Assembly (NCBI GenBank): GCA_963750255.1
Contig: CAVVPZ010000008.1
Location: forward strand, 868,001 to 932,000
DNA length: 64,000 bases
From: DATLED01 sp963750255
Lineage (GTDB): Bacteria > Actinomycetota > Acidimicrobiia > Acidimicrobiales > CADCTF01
Reading direction: 5' to 3'
Shown: positions 52,161-60,407 of the stretch, one piece after another
How positions within the stretch are numbered: the first letter of the stretch is position 1
How the letters are laid out: every line of letters begins with the position of its first letter
The notes under the pieces: model-generated
Databases searched by the model: none
Seen by the model: only the letters and a program-made list of their open reading frames with translations
What the model was told of the DNA's origin: nothing
Made by a program: the position numbers and the translations under genes

Positions 52161-53337
52161 TTGTCGATCCGAGGCAAGGCTTACATCGCAGGGATCTACG
52201 AGCATCCCGCGCCGCGACATCCCGGATCGGACGTTGGCCCAGATCCACGCCGAGTTGGCCCTCGGCGCCGTCGCCGACGCCGGGCTGACCCTCGACGACG
52301 TCGACGCCTATTTCACCGACTCGACCGTGCCCGGCATGGGTTCGTTGTCGATGATCGAGTACCTGGGCCTCACCTGCAGTTACGTCGACAACACCGAGAC
52401 CGGCGGTTCGTCGTACCTCGCGCACGTCGGTCACGCCGCCGCTGCGATCGCCGCCGGCAAGTGCTCGGTGGCGTTGTGCACCCTCGCCGGCAAGCCCCGC
52501 AACCCCAACCGGGGTGGCGGCGGGCGCGGCGGGGGCGAGGGTCCGCCCGAGTCGGCCTTCGAAGGCATGTGGGGCTTGGCCGGCGCGCCCGTACAACTAC
52601 GCCCTCAACGCCCAGCGCCACATGTACGAGTTCGGCACCACCAGCGAACAACTTGCCGAGATCAAGGTGGCGGCCTCGATCCATGCGCAGTACAACCCCA
52701 ACGCGTTCCTGCATGACGTCGTCACCGTCGAAGAGGTGCTGGCCTCGCCGATGATCAGCGACCCCCTCCACCGCATGGACTGTTGCGTGGTCACCGATGG
52801 CGGAGGCGCCTGCGTCGTCGTCAGTCCCGAGGTCGCCCGCTCGCTCTCGCGCGCCACGGGTCAAGATCCTCGGCCACGGGGAGGCACCGAAGCACGCCGA
52901 CAACGGCCGCGTCGACCTGACCTACACCGGCGCGGTGTGGTCTGGCCCAAGAGCGTTCGCCGAGGCGGGCGTGACCCGTGGCCGACATCAAGTACGCCTC
53001 GATCTACGACTCGTTCACGATCACGGTCCTCGAGACGATCGAAGATCTCGGGTTCTGCGAGAAGGGCAAGGGCGGTCGAGTTCGTGCTCGACGGCGCCCT
53101 GGTGGCGCCGTTCGGTCGGCTCCCGTTCAACACCGACGGCGGTGGCCTGTGCAACAACCATCCGGCCAACCGGGGCGGCATGACCAAGGTGCTCGAGGCC
53201 GTCCGCCAGGTGCGAGGCGAGGCCCATCCCGCCGTGCAGGTGCCGAACTGCGACTCGCCCTGGCCCACGGCACCGGCGGCTCGCTCGCCACCCGGATGGG
53301 CAGCGCCACCCTCATCCTCGGATCGGAGGACGCATGA
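52161..53337 (+). CDS. Thiolase-like protein, SCP-x/lipid-transfer type (frameshifted)
   Basis: About 390 residues of the SCP2-thiolase group, which often partners with a DUF35 OB-fold protein in steroid side-chain degradation. Visible parts: AYIAGIYEHPA, LAQIHAELALGAVADAGLTL, DDVDAYFTDSTVPG, GGSSYLAHVGHAAAAIAAGK, DCCVVTDGGGACVVVSPEVA, IYDSFTITVLETIEDLGF, FNTDGGGLCNNHPANRGGM and NCDLALAHGTGG (reconstructed). Indels occur near 52210, 52590, 52860, 53080 and 53255. TTG 52161, with GGGAGGA 4 bp upstream, is taken as start. The stop overlaps the OB-fold gene (ATGA). Confidence 0.82.
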
Positions 53338-53742
53338 CCGACACGCTGCCGACGCCTGCCCCACCGGTGAGCATCGAGACCCAGGAGTTCTGGGATGCGA
53401 CGGCGCGAGGCGTGTTCCTCCTGAAGCGGTGCGACGCCTGCGGGGTCGGTCATCTGGTATCCGAGGTTCGTCTGCCCGACTGTGCACGGCACCGACACGT
53501 CGTGGTTCGAGGCGGCGGGACTGGCGTCGTCTACTCCTTCACCGTCCCCCGCCGGGGCCAGGGACCGTGGCAGGACGCGGCGCCGTTCATCGTCGCCTAC
53601 GTCGAGTTGGCCGAAGGCCCGCGGATCCTGACCAATCTGGTCGGGATCGACCCCGACGATGTTCGCCATCGGCATGGACGTCGAGGTCGAGTGGCACGAC
53701 ACCGGCGAGGGCAGCGCCCTCTACCGCTTCCGCCCCGCCTGA
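53334..53742 (+). CDS. DUF35 OB-fold acyl-CoA-associated protein (frameshifted)
   Basis: About 135 residues. N-terminal helix (SIETQEFWDATARGVFLLKR) then a rubredoxin-like zinc ribbon beginning CDACGVGH, with its second Cys pair disrupted by an indel near 53465. The OB-fold strands follow (GVVYSFTVPRRGQG, APFIVAYVELAEGPRILTNL, then MDVEVEWHDTGEGSALYRFR). DUF35 proteins form complexes with SCP-x-type thiolases or aldolases; the direct overlap with the thiolase gene supports that here. Confidence 0.8.
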
Positions 53743-53839
53743 CCCAGCCCGTTGCGGTGGCCAAAAGGGCGACCGCCACAGCCACGACAACGCGATCCGA
53801 CGACCGGAACGGCCACGCCAACGCGGCTGTCCGCGGCTG

Positions 53840-54272
53840 TCAGCGGCTGGCGAGACCGGCGATGGCGTCGACACGACGCCGGTCGGCGGGGCCGAACGTG
53901 CCCGACGGTCGCCACACGGCGACCGTGACGTCGTCGCCCAAGGCGACCAGTCGGGCGACCAGGAGTTCGTCGCCCGAGCAGCGCAGGAGCCCCGACAGGC
54001 GGAAGGCGGCGTCGGGGGCGAGGGTACGGCGCGAGCGGACCCGCACCACCGGCCCCGAGTTGGCCGGATGATGCCGGGTGAACGCGACGTCGTCGGGGAA
54101 CGCCTCGGCGAGTGCTTCGAGCGCGGCCGCGAGTCGATGCTCGATGTCGCTCCCTGCCGTGCCGAACATCGCCGACGGTTCGTCCGGGCGGATCGTTGGC
54201 CTCGAGCACCTCGGCCAGCGGCCGCCCGAGTCCGCCGGAGCGGGAGGTCGAGGCGGGAGGGGCAAGGTGCAC
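53840..54272 (-). CDS. Hypothetical protein (one frameshift)
   Basis: About 144 residues. After an N-terminal Pro/Ser stretch (VHLAPPASTSRSGGLGRPLA) and an indel near 54190, the rest is intact: DIEHRLAAALEALAEAFPDD, VAFTRHHPANSGPVVRVRSR, a strand DELLVARLVALGDDVTVAVW and a C-terminal helix. I do not recognise a family. It is leftward, downstream of the hydrolase operon and separated from it by 75 bp. Start GTG 54272 is tentative. Confidence 0.5.
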
Positions 54273-54346
54273 GCCGTCAACGGTAGGCGACGGTTCAGAA
54301 CTACCGGGCTCATCCCGGCCTTCTGACGGCCTGCTGAACTGGGCGG

Positions 54347-55018
54347 TTACGAGGCCAACGCAGCGACGATCGCCGCCGCAACCTCGGTTGGACCGGCCCC
54401 AGACACCGTGACGAGGGTCGATCCCGACGCCATCGAGGCGACGAGGTGCGCGACGTCGTCTGGCGAGGTGCCCGACGCCGGACTTTCGACGACGAGAACG
54501 GGGACCGGCAGGGCGGTGGCGACGCGGCGAGCAAAGCCGAGGTCGCTGTAGGGGACGACGCCGTGGCGCAGGCGGGGGTCGACGGCCGCGCCGGCGGGCA
54601 TGGGGGCTACGGCGGTGGCATCGGACGCGATCGAACGGAGTCGGCGCCGGTCGGCGTCGATGTCGGCGACCGGGCCGCGGAACGGTCCCCCGAGGCCGTC
54701 GACGAGCGACGACACGCGAGGCGAGGCCAGCGAGGCCGGCCAGTTGCGCGTTGGCACCGTTGTGGCCGACGCCGACGATGACCGGCCGGTCGGCGCCGCC
54801 GAGTTCGTCGAGACCCTGGCCGACGCCAGCAAGCCGACGAGGAAGAAGGCGCCGTCGGCCGGTTCGTGGTTGCCGCCCACCGGCGGCGGCGCACCGGCGT
54901 GGCCAGGCAGGTCGGGCGCCAGTACCGGCCCTGTCCACCCGGCGGTGACGAACGCCGCCGCCCAGCCGGCGCCTCCGGCGGCGTCGCCCACGTCGTGGAG
55001 GACGACGAGGGTCGTCAT
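54347..55018 (-). CDS. Alpha/beta hydrolase-like protein (frameshifted)
   Basis: About 223 residues. N-terminus MTTLVVLHDVGDAAGGAGWA, then FVTAGWTGPVLAPDLPGHAG, and a region that in the shifted frame reads RPVIVGVGHNGANAQLAGLA, where the nucleophile elbow would be GHNGA rather than GxSxG, so the usual Ser is absent. C-terminal part VPVLVVESPASGTSPDDVAH. Indels near 54800 and 54720. It may be an inactive or divergent hydrolase. The ATG overlaps the stop of the preceding hydrolase gene (ATGA). Confidence 0.6.
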   Translation of the reverse strand: MTTLVVLHDVGDAAGGAGWAAAFVTAGWTGPVLAPDLPGHAGAPPPVGGNHEPADGAFFLVGLLASARVSTNSAAPTGRSSSASATTVPTRNWPASLASPRVSSLVDGLGGPFRGPVADIDADRRRLRSIASDATAVAPMPAGAAVDPRLRHGVVPYSDLGFARRVATALPVPVLVVESPASGTSPDDVAHLVASMASGSTLVTVSGAGPTEVAAAIVAALAS

Positions 55019-55905
55019 CGCCCCACCTCGGCTACGAATTCGACGATGGCGCCAAGCACGGCCTCGGGCTGTTCGATGTGGACGTAGTGGCCGGCCCCGG
55101 ACACCTCGAGGTGGCGTACGTCGGCGAAGGAGGACAGCCGGCGCTCGAGTTCGACGTCGCTGAGGTCGCTCCACGTGTCGAGTTCGGCCCCGGTGATGGC
55201 GAGCAGCGGACGGGTCAGGTGGCGGTGCTCCTCGTCGGCCGCCTCGGACGAGAACGGTCCCGGAAAGCCCACGTTGAACATGGGGTCGGCCTTCCATCGG
55301 AACCCGCCTTCGTCCTCGACCGAGCCGTGGACGACGAGATGCTCGACCCATTCCCTCGGGAGCCGGGTGTTGACTCCTGCCCGGCGTTCGACCATCTCGC
55401 TGCGGTCGGCGTAGAGACGACCCGGCCCGAGCATGGCCCGTTTGGCCGAGGCGAAGCTGCGGGCGGCATCGGCAGCGAGATCGCGGTCCTGTCCGTCGTC
55501 GTCGCCCGGGGGTCCGAGACCGTCGATGTTGACGACCCAGGAGAAATACTCGGGCCAGACCGCAGCGGCCCACATCGACAGCCCGGCACCGAACGAGTGG
55601 CCGATGATGCCCACGGGTGGGCCGAGGTCGGCGGCCAGCAGACCGAGGTCGAGCGTCGATGCCTGCCACGCGTGACCCGACCCGATCCGACCGCTGTCGC
55701 CGTGTCCCCGCAGGTCGGGGGCGACGACCCGCACGCCGAGCGAATCGGCGATGCGCGGGGCCAGTCCGTCCCACATGCGGCCGTGGTCGTAGGCGCCGTG
55801 GACGCAGAGGACCGGGGGCGCGTCGTGCGCTCCCCACTCCCACACCCGCAGCCGGGTGCGGTTGATGTCCAAGAACCCGGCCCGATCGGGCTCCACCACG
55901 TCCAT
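55015..55905 (-). CDS. Alpha/beta hydrolase
   Basis: An intact 296-residue alpha/beta hydrolase. Oxyanion segment PPVLCVHGAYDHGRMW, VVAPDLRGHGDSG, nucleophile elbow GHSFGAG, catalytic His in VSGAGHYVHIEQPEA. It resembles haloalkane-dehalogenase/lipase-type enzymes; the substrate is unknown. It is third in a leftward operon after DUF885 and patatin genes (42 bp downstream of the latter) and overlaps the next hydrolase gene. Confidence 0.88.
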   Translation of the reverse strand: MDVVEPDRAGFLDINRTRLRVWEWGAHDAPPVLCVHGAYDHGRMWDGLAPRIADSLGVRVVAPDLRGHGDSGRIGSGHAWQASTLDLGLLAADLGPPVGIIGHSFGAGLSMWAAAVWPEYFSWVVNIDGLGPPGDDDGQDRDLAADAARSFASAKRAMLGPGRLYADRSEMVERRAGVNTRLPREWVEHLVVHGSVEDEGGFRWKADPMFNVGFPGPFSSEAADEEHRHLTRPLLAITGAELDTWSDLSDVELERRLSSFADVRHLEVSGAGHYVHIEQPEAVLGAIVEFVAEVGR

Positions 55906-55947
55906 GAACGGGCAGTCTTCATGCCCAGTCGAACGGCGTCGTGCGAT

Positions 55948-56946
55948 TTACCCGGTGGAGCGGGTCGGTTTCGGCGCGGGAAGGCGTCGTCGAAGAGGTT
56001 CGAGGACGTCGGTCGTCGGTCGTCGTGCGGCCCACCGTCCGGCCTCGAGGAAGGCCGCTTGCACGATGGCATCGGCTCTGTCCGTCGCCATGGCGTTGAG
56101 GCCCATGGCCGAGATCGAATGGCGGCCCGGTTCGAACGTCACGACCGCCGTGCCCCGGGCCCGAAGACGGCCGATCTCGCGCTGCAGCTTGCGGTGCGCC
56201 ATCCATCGCAGGGCGGCGTCGGCGCTGCGGGCCTTGCCGTTGGCCGCCGACATCGGCGACACGACGACGACGAGGTCGAGGTGTTCTTCCCGCACGACGT
56301 CGGCGTTGGTGGGCGAGTAGACCCCGCCGTCGAAGTAGGTCACGTTGCCGATCCGCACGGGAGCGAAGTAGCCGGGGATGGCGCACGACGCCGCCACGGC
56401 CCGGCTGAGTGGCGCCGGCGGTGATCCGGTCCGTCCGAACACGACCCGACCGCCGTCGCGCCGGCGAGCGGCGCACACCCACAGACCGTCGGGCCACGCC
56501 GAGCCCGAAAGTGCGGAGAGCACCTCGGCCCGCTCGGTGAGATCGATGCGCCCGGCCGGCGCCATCGTCAACGCCGACGGTCCGAACCGGAACGAGAGAG
56601 GACGGGTGGCCACCCGCCGCAACAGCGCCCACGGCGGCAGTCGCCACGGTCGGAAGAGGTCGCGTGCCGACGGCGACGGGAGGTCGACGTTGGCGCCGCC
56701 GAGGGCGTCGATGATCGGGGCACCTTCGGCGGACAACGGAGCCTCGACGGTCCACGCCGCGAGGTCGGCAGCTGACACGCCGAGCCGGAGCAAGGCGCCC
56801 GTGAGCGAACCTGCCGACGAGCCGACGATCACGTCGGCCGAGCGGGGATCCCACCCGAGGTCGTGTTCGAGCGCGGCGAGTACCCCGGCGTGGTACGCCT
56901 GGCCGACGACGCCGCCGGCCCCGAGCACGAGTCCAACCCTTGTCAC
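55948..56946 (-). CDS. Patatin-like phospholipase
   Basis: An intact 332-residue patatin-family lipid acyl hydrolase. Gly-rich oxyanion loop GLVLGAGGVVGQAYHAGVLA, nucleophile GSSAGS, and dyad Asp in DGGVYSPTN. It probably releases fatty acids from membrane or storage lipids. GTG 56946 overlaps the DUF885 gene stop (GTGA), fixing the start and showing coupling; a longer frame upstream lies inside the DUF885 gene. Confidence 0.9.
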   Translation of the reverse strand: MTRVGLVLGAGGVVGQAYHAGVLAALEHDLGWDPRSADVIVGSSAGSLTGALLRLGVSAADLAAWTVEAPLSAEGAPIIDALGGANVDLPSPSARDLFRPWRLPPWALLRRVATRPLSFRFGPSALTMAPAGRIDLTERAEVLSALSGSAWPDGLWVCAARRRDGGRVVFGRTGSPPAPLSRAVAASCAIPGYFAPVRIGNVTYFDGGVYSPTNADVVREEHLDLVVVVSPMSAANGKARSADAALRWMAHRKLQREIGRLRARGTAVVTFEPGRHSISAMGLNAMATDRADAIVQAAFLEAGRWAARRPTTDVLEPLRRRLPAPKPTRSTG

Positions 56947-58628
56947 GCGCTGCCGCCGTCGACGGCGCCGACCCATTCGTCGACGTGGGCCTCGAGGAGG
57001 TCGAGGGGGAGGCAACCGTGTCGAAGCACCTCGTCATGAAAGGCCCGCAGGTCGAAGCTGTCGCCGAGCGCAGCGGACGAACGGGCTCGAAGTTCTTTGA
57101 TCTTGAGCTCGCCGATCTTGTAGCCCAACGCCTGGCCGGGCCACACGATGTAGCGATCGACCTCGACGGTGATGTCGTGGTCGTCGCGCCCAGTGACCTC
57201 CTCGAAGTAGGAGATCGCCTGTTCGCGAGTCCAGCCTTTGGCGTGAAGGCCGGTGTCGATGACGAGGCGCGCCGCCCGCCAGATCTCGCCGGTGAGCGCA
57301 CCGAACCGCGAGGCCGGTGACTGATAGCAGCCCATCTCGGCGCCGAGGCTTTCGGCGTAGAGGCCCCACCCTTCCCCGTAGGCGGTGTACCACGCGTTCT
57401 GCCGGAACGTAGGGAGCGAGTCGAGCTCCTGCGCGAGCGCGATCTGGAGGTGATGGCCCGGTACCGCTTCGTGGAGGGTGAGCGCTTCCATCTCCCAGAT
57501 GTAGCGGGAGGGAAGGTCGTAGGTGTTGGCGAAGAACTGGCCCGGCCGGCTGCCGTCCTGGGCCGGCGGCAGGTAGTAGGCCACCGTCTGGGACTCCTCG
57601 GCATACGCCGGTACCGGGACGATCTCATAGGGCGTCCGGGGCAGCCGGCCGAAGAAGTCTGGGAGCCGAGCGTCGATGGTCCTGCCGATCGCCCGGTAAC
57701 CCTCGAGGAGCGCTTCGGCGGTGACGTGGCGGTGTTCGGGTGCGGTCCGCAGATGTTCGACGTAGTCGTCGAATCCGGAGTAGCCCGCCTCGGTCGCCAC
57801 GTCGACCATGGCCGCTCGGATCCGTGCCACCTCGGCCAACCCGATGTCGTGGATCTCGCCGGCGCTGAGGGACGTGGTCGTGTGGCGGCTGATGAGGTGG
57901 GCATAGCGAGCCTCGCCGTCGGGCAGATCCCGACACGCCGTAGTCGTGCGGGCCCCAGGCAGGTACTCGTCGACGACGAACGAAAACAACCGTTCGAACG
58001 CGGGCGCAACTCCATCGCGATACGCAGCGGCGGCGTCGTCGAGCGCTCGGGGGTCGCCCGCTGCGGCCAGGGTGACGAGGAGCGGGCTCTCAGTCGGGTC
58101 CGACACCAGCTGGTTGCGGATCTGTTGGGGAACATCGCGCAGGCAAACCTGCGGCGGAGTGACCCCGGCGGCCAAGCCGCGACGCAGGTTCTCGATCGTC
58201 TGGTCGACCAAGCCCGGCAGCCGCCGAAGGCGCTCCACGACCGCGTCGCGTCCTTCGGCCGAGGTCGTCGACTGGGCCTCGATGACCATTGCCGGATCTT
58301 GCTGCACGCCCTCGAGCTGATTCAGCGATTGCCATTCGTCGTGAAAGGCCGCTCCTTCGACGGATCGCCGCGTGTCGGCGGCCAGCAGGTCGCGGCTGAC
58401 GCGGTCGTCGTCGGACAACGCCGCGTCGATGAACCCCTCGAGCGCCGTGACGAGGTTGCGGTCGTGCGACAACCGGTCGGCGACGGCCTCGGGGGAGTAG
58501 TCGGTCCAGCGATCGTCGAAACCAGGGTGGCCCATGAACGTCGCCGACTCGGGCGAGGTCGCCATCTGGTAGTTCCACTCGTCGGCGAAGAGTTGGTGGA
58601 GGCGCGCCGTTTCGGCGGGGTCGGCCAT
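56943..58628 (-). CDS. DUF885 family metallopeptidase-like protein
   Basis: An intact 561-residue DUF885 protein. N-terminus MADPAETARLHQLFADEWNY; central QQIRNQLVSDPTESPLLVTL; metal motif LTLHEAVPGHHLQIALAQEL (HExxPGHH, a HExxH-like site); and TAYGEGWGLYAESLGAEMG with the third ligand region. No signal peptide at ATG 58628, so probably cytoplasmic. Members act as peptidases or carboxypeptidase-like enzymes. It is first in the leftward hydrolase operon. Confidence 0.88.
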   Translation of the reverse strand: MADPAETARLHQLFADEWNYQMATSPESATFMGHPGFDDRWTDYSPEAVADRLSHDRNLVTALEGFIDAALSDDDRVSRDLLAADTRRSVEGAAFHDEWQSLNQLEGVQQDPAMVIEAQSTTSAEGRDAVVERLRRLPGLVDQTIENLRRGLAAGVTPPQVCLRDVPQQIRNQLVSDPTESPLLVTLAAAGDPRALDDAAAAYRDGVAPAFERLFSFVVDEYLPGARTTTACRDLPDGEARYAHLISRHTTTSLSAGEIHDIGLAEVARIRAAMVDVATEAGYSGFDDYVEHLRTAPEHRHVTAEALLEGYRAIGRTIDARLPDFFGRLPRTPYEIVPVPAYAEESQTVAYYLPPAQDGSRPGQFFANTYDLPSRYIWEMEALTLHEAVPGHHLQIALAQELDSLPTFRQNAWYTAYGEGWGLYAESLGAEMGCYQSPASRFGALTGEIWRAARLVIDTGLHAKGWTREQAISYFEEVTGRDDHDITVEVDRYIVWPGQALGYKIGELKIKELRARSSAALGDSFDLRAFHDEVLRHGCLPLDLLEAHVDEWVGAVDGGSA

Positions 58629-58762
58629 GGCCCCGAGGCTAACGGGAGCCACCCCCAAGATCGTCGGGACATTTCGGGAGCAATCCGTAAGACACCCGCC
58701 CCCGCGGCGTTCTCCCGTCATTCGGCCCAGCGGACGGGCCGCCAACCCCAGGAGAACCATTC

Positions 58763-58918
58763 ATGAAGAAGCTTCTTGTCGCCGCCGGTTTCGCCGTCGC
58801 CCTGCTCTTCGGCACGGCCTCCGCCGCCAGCGCCGCCGGGCAGGTTTGCTACGACGTCACGATCAACGCGCAAGGGAGCCCGGTCGTCGCGCAGGCCGCC
58901 TGCCAGCCCCTTCCCTGA
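58763..58918 (+). CDS. 51-residue secreted peptide with two cysteines
   Basis: A tiny intact ORF with a textbook Sec signal peptide (MKKLLVAAGFAVALLFGTAS, cleavage near ASA-A). The mature peptide is about 26 residues with two Cys (QVCYDVTINAQG and AACQPLP) that could form one disulfide. AGGAGA lies 7 bp upstream of ATG 58763. I do not recognise a family. A palindromic repeat starts 2 bp after its stop. Confidence 0.75.
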   Translation: MKKLLVAAGFAVALLFGTASAASAAGQVCYDVTINAQGSPVVAQAACQPLP

Positions 58919-58919
58919 T

Positions 58920-58969
58920 CGTTCCGGGCAGCGTGAGAGCGCGATCGCGCTCTCACGCTGCCCAAAACG
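58920..58969. repeat. Palindromic repeat element, copy 1
   Basis: A 50-bp imperfect palindrome with a perfect 38-bp core (58926-58963) centred on GCGATCGC. The left outer arm has two mismatches (CGTTCCGGG against CCCAAAACG). It lies between the secreted peptide stop and the VWA gene. The arms read AGCGTGAGAG and CTCTCACGCT around the centre. Confidence 0.9.
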
Positions 58970-59019
58970 AAGTCGGCGGTGGGGGTCCACCGCTCCGGGC
59001 GAGGTGGCTGCTGCAATGG

Positions 59020-59688
59020 ATGTCCATGTCGACCCAGCTGGACGTGTCCGTCGAGTTCGCCACCAACCCCGAGCCGCGCTGCGCGTGCGTGCTGTTGTTG
59101 GACGTGTCCGGGTCGATGTCCGGACGCGCCATCGCCGCGCTCAACGACGGTCTCCGGGCGTTCGCCGCTGACCTCGGCACCGATCCGCTCGCCAGCCAGC
59201 GGGTGGAGGTGGCGGTCGTGACGTTCGGTGGTGAGGGCGTGGCCGTGGCCCATGACTTCGTCACCGCGGGCCAGTTCGACCCCGCCCGGCTCACGGCGGG
59301 AGGCGGGACCCCGATGGGGGAGGCCATCGTGCGGGCCATCGACATGGTCGAAGAGCGCAAGGCGCAGTACAAGGCCAACGGCGTCGTCTATTACCGCCCG
59401 TGGGTGTTCCTCATCACCGACGGCGAACCGACCGACGACTGGCAGGAGGCCGCAACCCGGGTTCGGAGCGCCGAAGGTGCCAACGGACTGGCCTTCTTCT
59501 CGGTCGGGGTCGCCGGCGCCAATTTCGACACGCTGGGTCAGATCGCGGTGCGCACGCCGCTGAAGCTCGACGGACTCAAGTTCGTCGAGTTGTTCGTCTG
59601 GTTGTCACAGTCGCAGCGAACGGTGTCGTCGTCGCGCCCCGGCGACCAGACCGCGTTGCCGTCGGTGGAGGGATGGGCCTCGGTCTAG
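59020..59688 (+). CDS. VWA-domain protein, TerY-like
   Basis: An intact 222-residue von Willebrand A domain protein close to TerY. The MIDAS motif is LLLDVSGSMSG (DxSxS), with TPMGEAIVRAIDMV supplying the Thr and VFLITDGEPTDDWQ the late Asp. It heads a three-gene overlapping set with a PP2C phosphatase and a kinase, the TerY-P triad known from work on tellurite/stress-linked signalling. Start ATG 59020 or 59026. The stop lies 16 bp inside the next gene. Confidence 0.85.
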   Translation: MSMSTQLDVSVEFATNPEPRCACVLLLDVSGSMSGRAIAALNDGLRAFAADLGTDPLASQRVEVAVVTFGGEGVAVAHDFVTAGQFDPARLTAGGGTPMGEAIVRAIDMVEERKAQYKANGVVYYRPWVFLITDGEPTDDWQEAATRVRSAEGANGLAFFSVGVAGANFDTLGQIAVRTPLKLDGLKFVELFVWLSQSQRTVSSSRPGDQTALPSVEGWASV

Positions 59689-60407
59689 ACCCGGTCCGCT
59701 GGCGGGTCGTCGGCGCCACGGTGGCCGGCGCGGGCCACCGGGCGCGGGGGCACGGCGGCGAAGACGCCTTTGCCGCCGAGGTGGACGGCGACCGCGGAGC
59801 GCTGTTCGTCGCTGTCGCCGACGGCGCGGGCTCGGCTCCGGCGGCCGCGCTCGGGTCGCGGACGGCGGTGGCGGCGGCGATGGCCGGATTGCGTGCTGGG
59901 GTCGCGGTCGACGTCGCGCTCGTCTTGGCCCGCGAGGCCTTGGAGGACGCGGCCGGCGCCGCCGCCCGGCCCCTGTCGGATGTGGCTACCACGTTGTTGG
60001 TGGCCAAGGTGGATGACGGGGTGCTGTCGACGGCCCAGGTGGGCGACGGCGCCGTCGTCATCCGTCGGGACAGGACCTACGAGGTTGTGGCCGCCGATTG
60101 CCGGGGCGAGTACCTCAACGAAACGTGCTTCGTGACGTCGTCGTCGTGGAGGACCCAACAGCGCCATGCCGTCGTGCCCATCGATGATGTCGACGGGGTC
60201 GCCGTGCTCACCGACGGGCTCCAACTCCTTGCCTTCGACCTGGCCTCAGGTGCCCCCCACGTCCCGTTCTTCGATCCGTTCTTCGGATTCGCCTCGTCCG
60301 GCGGGTCGGCCACGGACCTTGCGCTGTTCCTGGGCTCGGACCGCGTCGCCGAGCGAACCGACGACGACGTCACGTTGGTCGTGGCCACGCCGATCCCGCC
60401 ACCGTGA
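59673..60407 (+). CDS. PP2C-family phosphatase of TerY-P triad
   Basis: An intact 244-residue PP2C-like protein. ARGHGGEDAFAAEVDGD gives the N-terminal metal Asp, VAVADGAGSAPAAALGSRTA the DGxGS motif, STAQVGDGAVVIRR the G-D core and AERTDDDVTLVVA the final D-D. It should dephosphorylate proteins phosphorylated by the neighbouring kinase. It starts within the VWA gene and its stop overlaps the kinase start (GTGA). Confidence 0.87.
   Translation: MGLGLDPVRWRVVGATVAGAGHRARGHGGEDAFAAEVDGDRGALFVAVADGAGSAPAAALGSRTAVAAAMAGLRAGVAVDVALVLAREALEDAAGAAARPLSDVATTLLVAKVDDGVLSTAQVGDGAVVIRRDRTYEVVAADCRGEYLNETCFVTSSSWRTQQRHAVVPIDDVDGVAVLTDGLQLLAFDLASGAPHVPFFDPFFGFASSGGSATDLALFLGSDRVAERTDDDVTLVVATPIPPP

Noticed and set aside
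55881..55890. Fourth CCCGATCGGG copy as a further CIS operator
   Set aside because: It lies within the first codons of the alpha/beta hydrolase gene (Pro-Asp-Arg-Ala), far from the CIS locus, and is probably chance.
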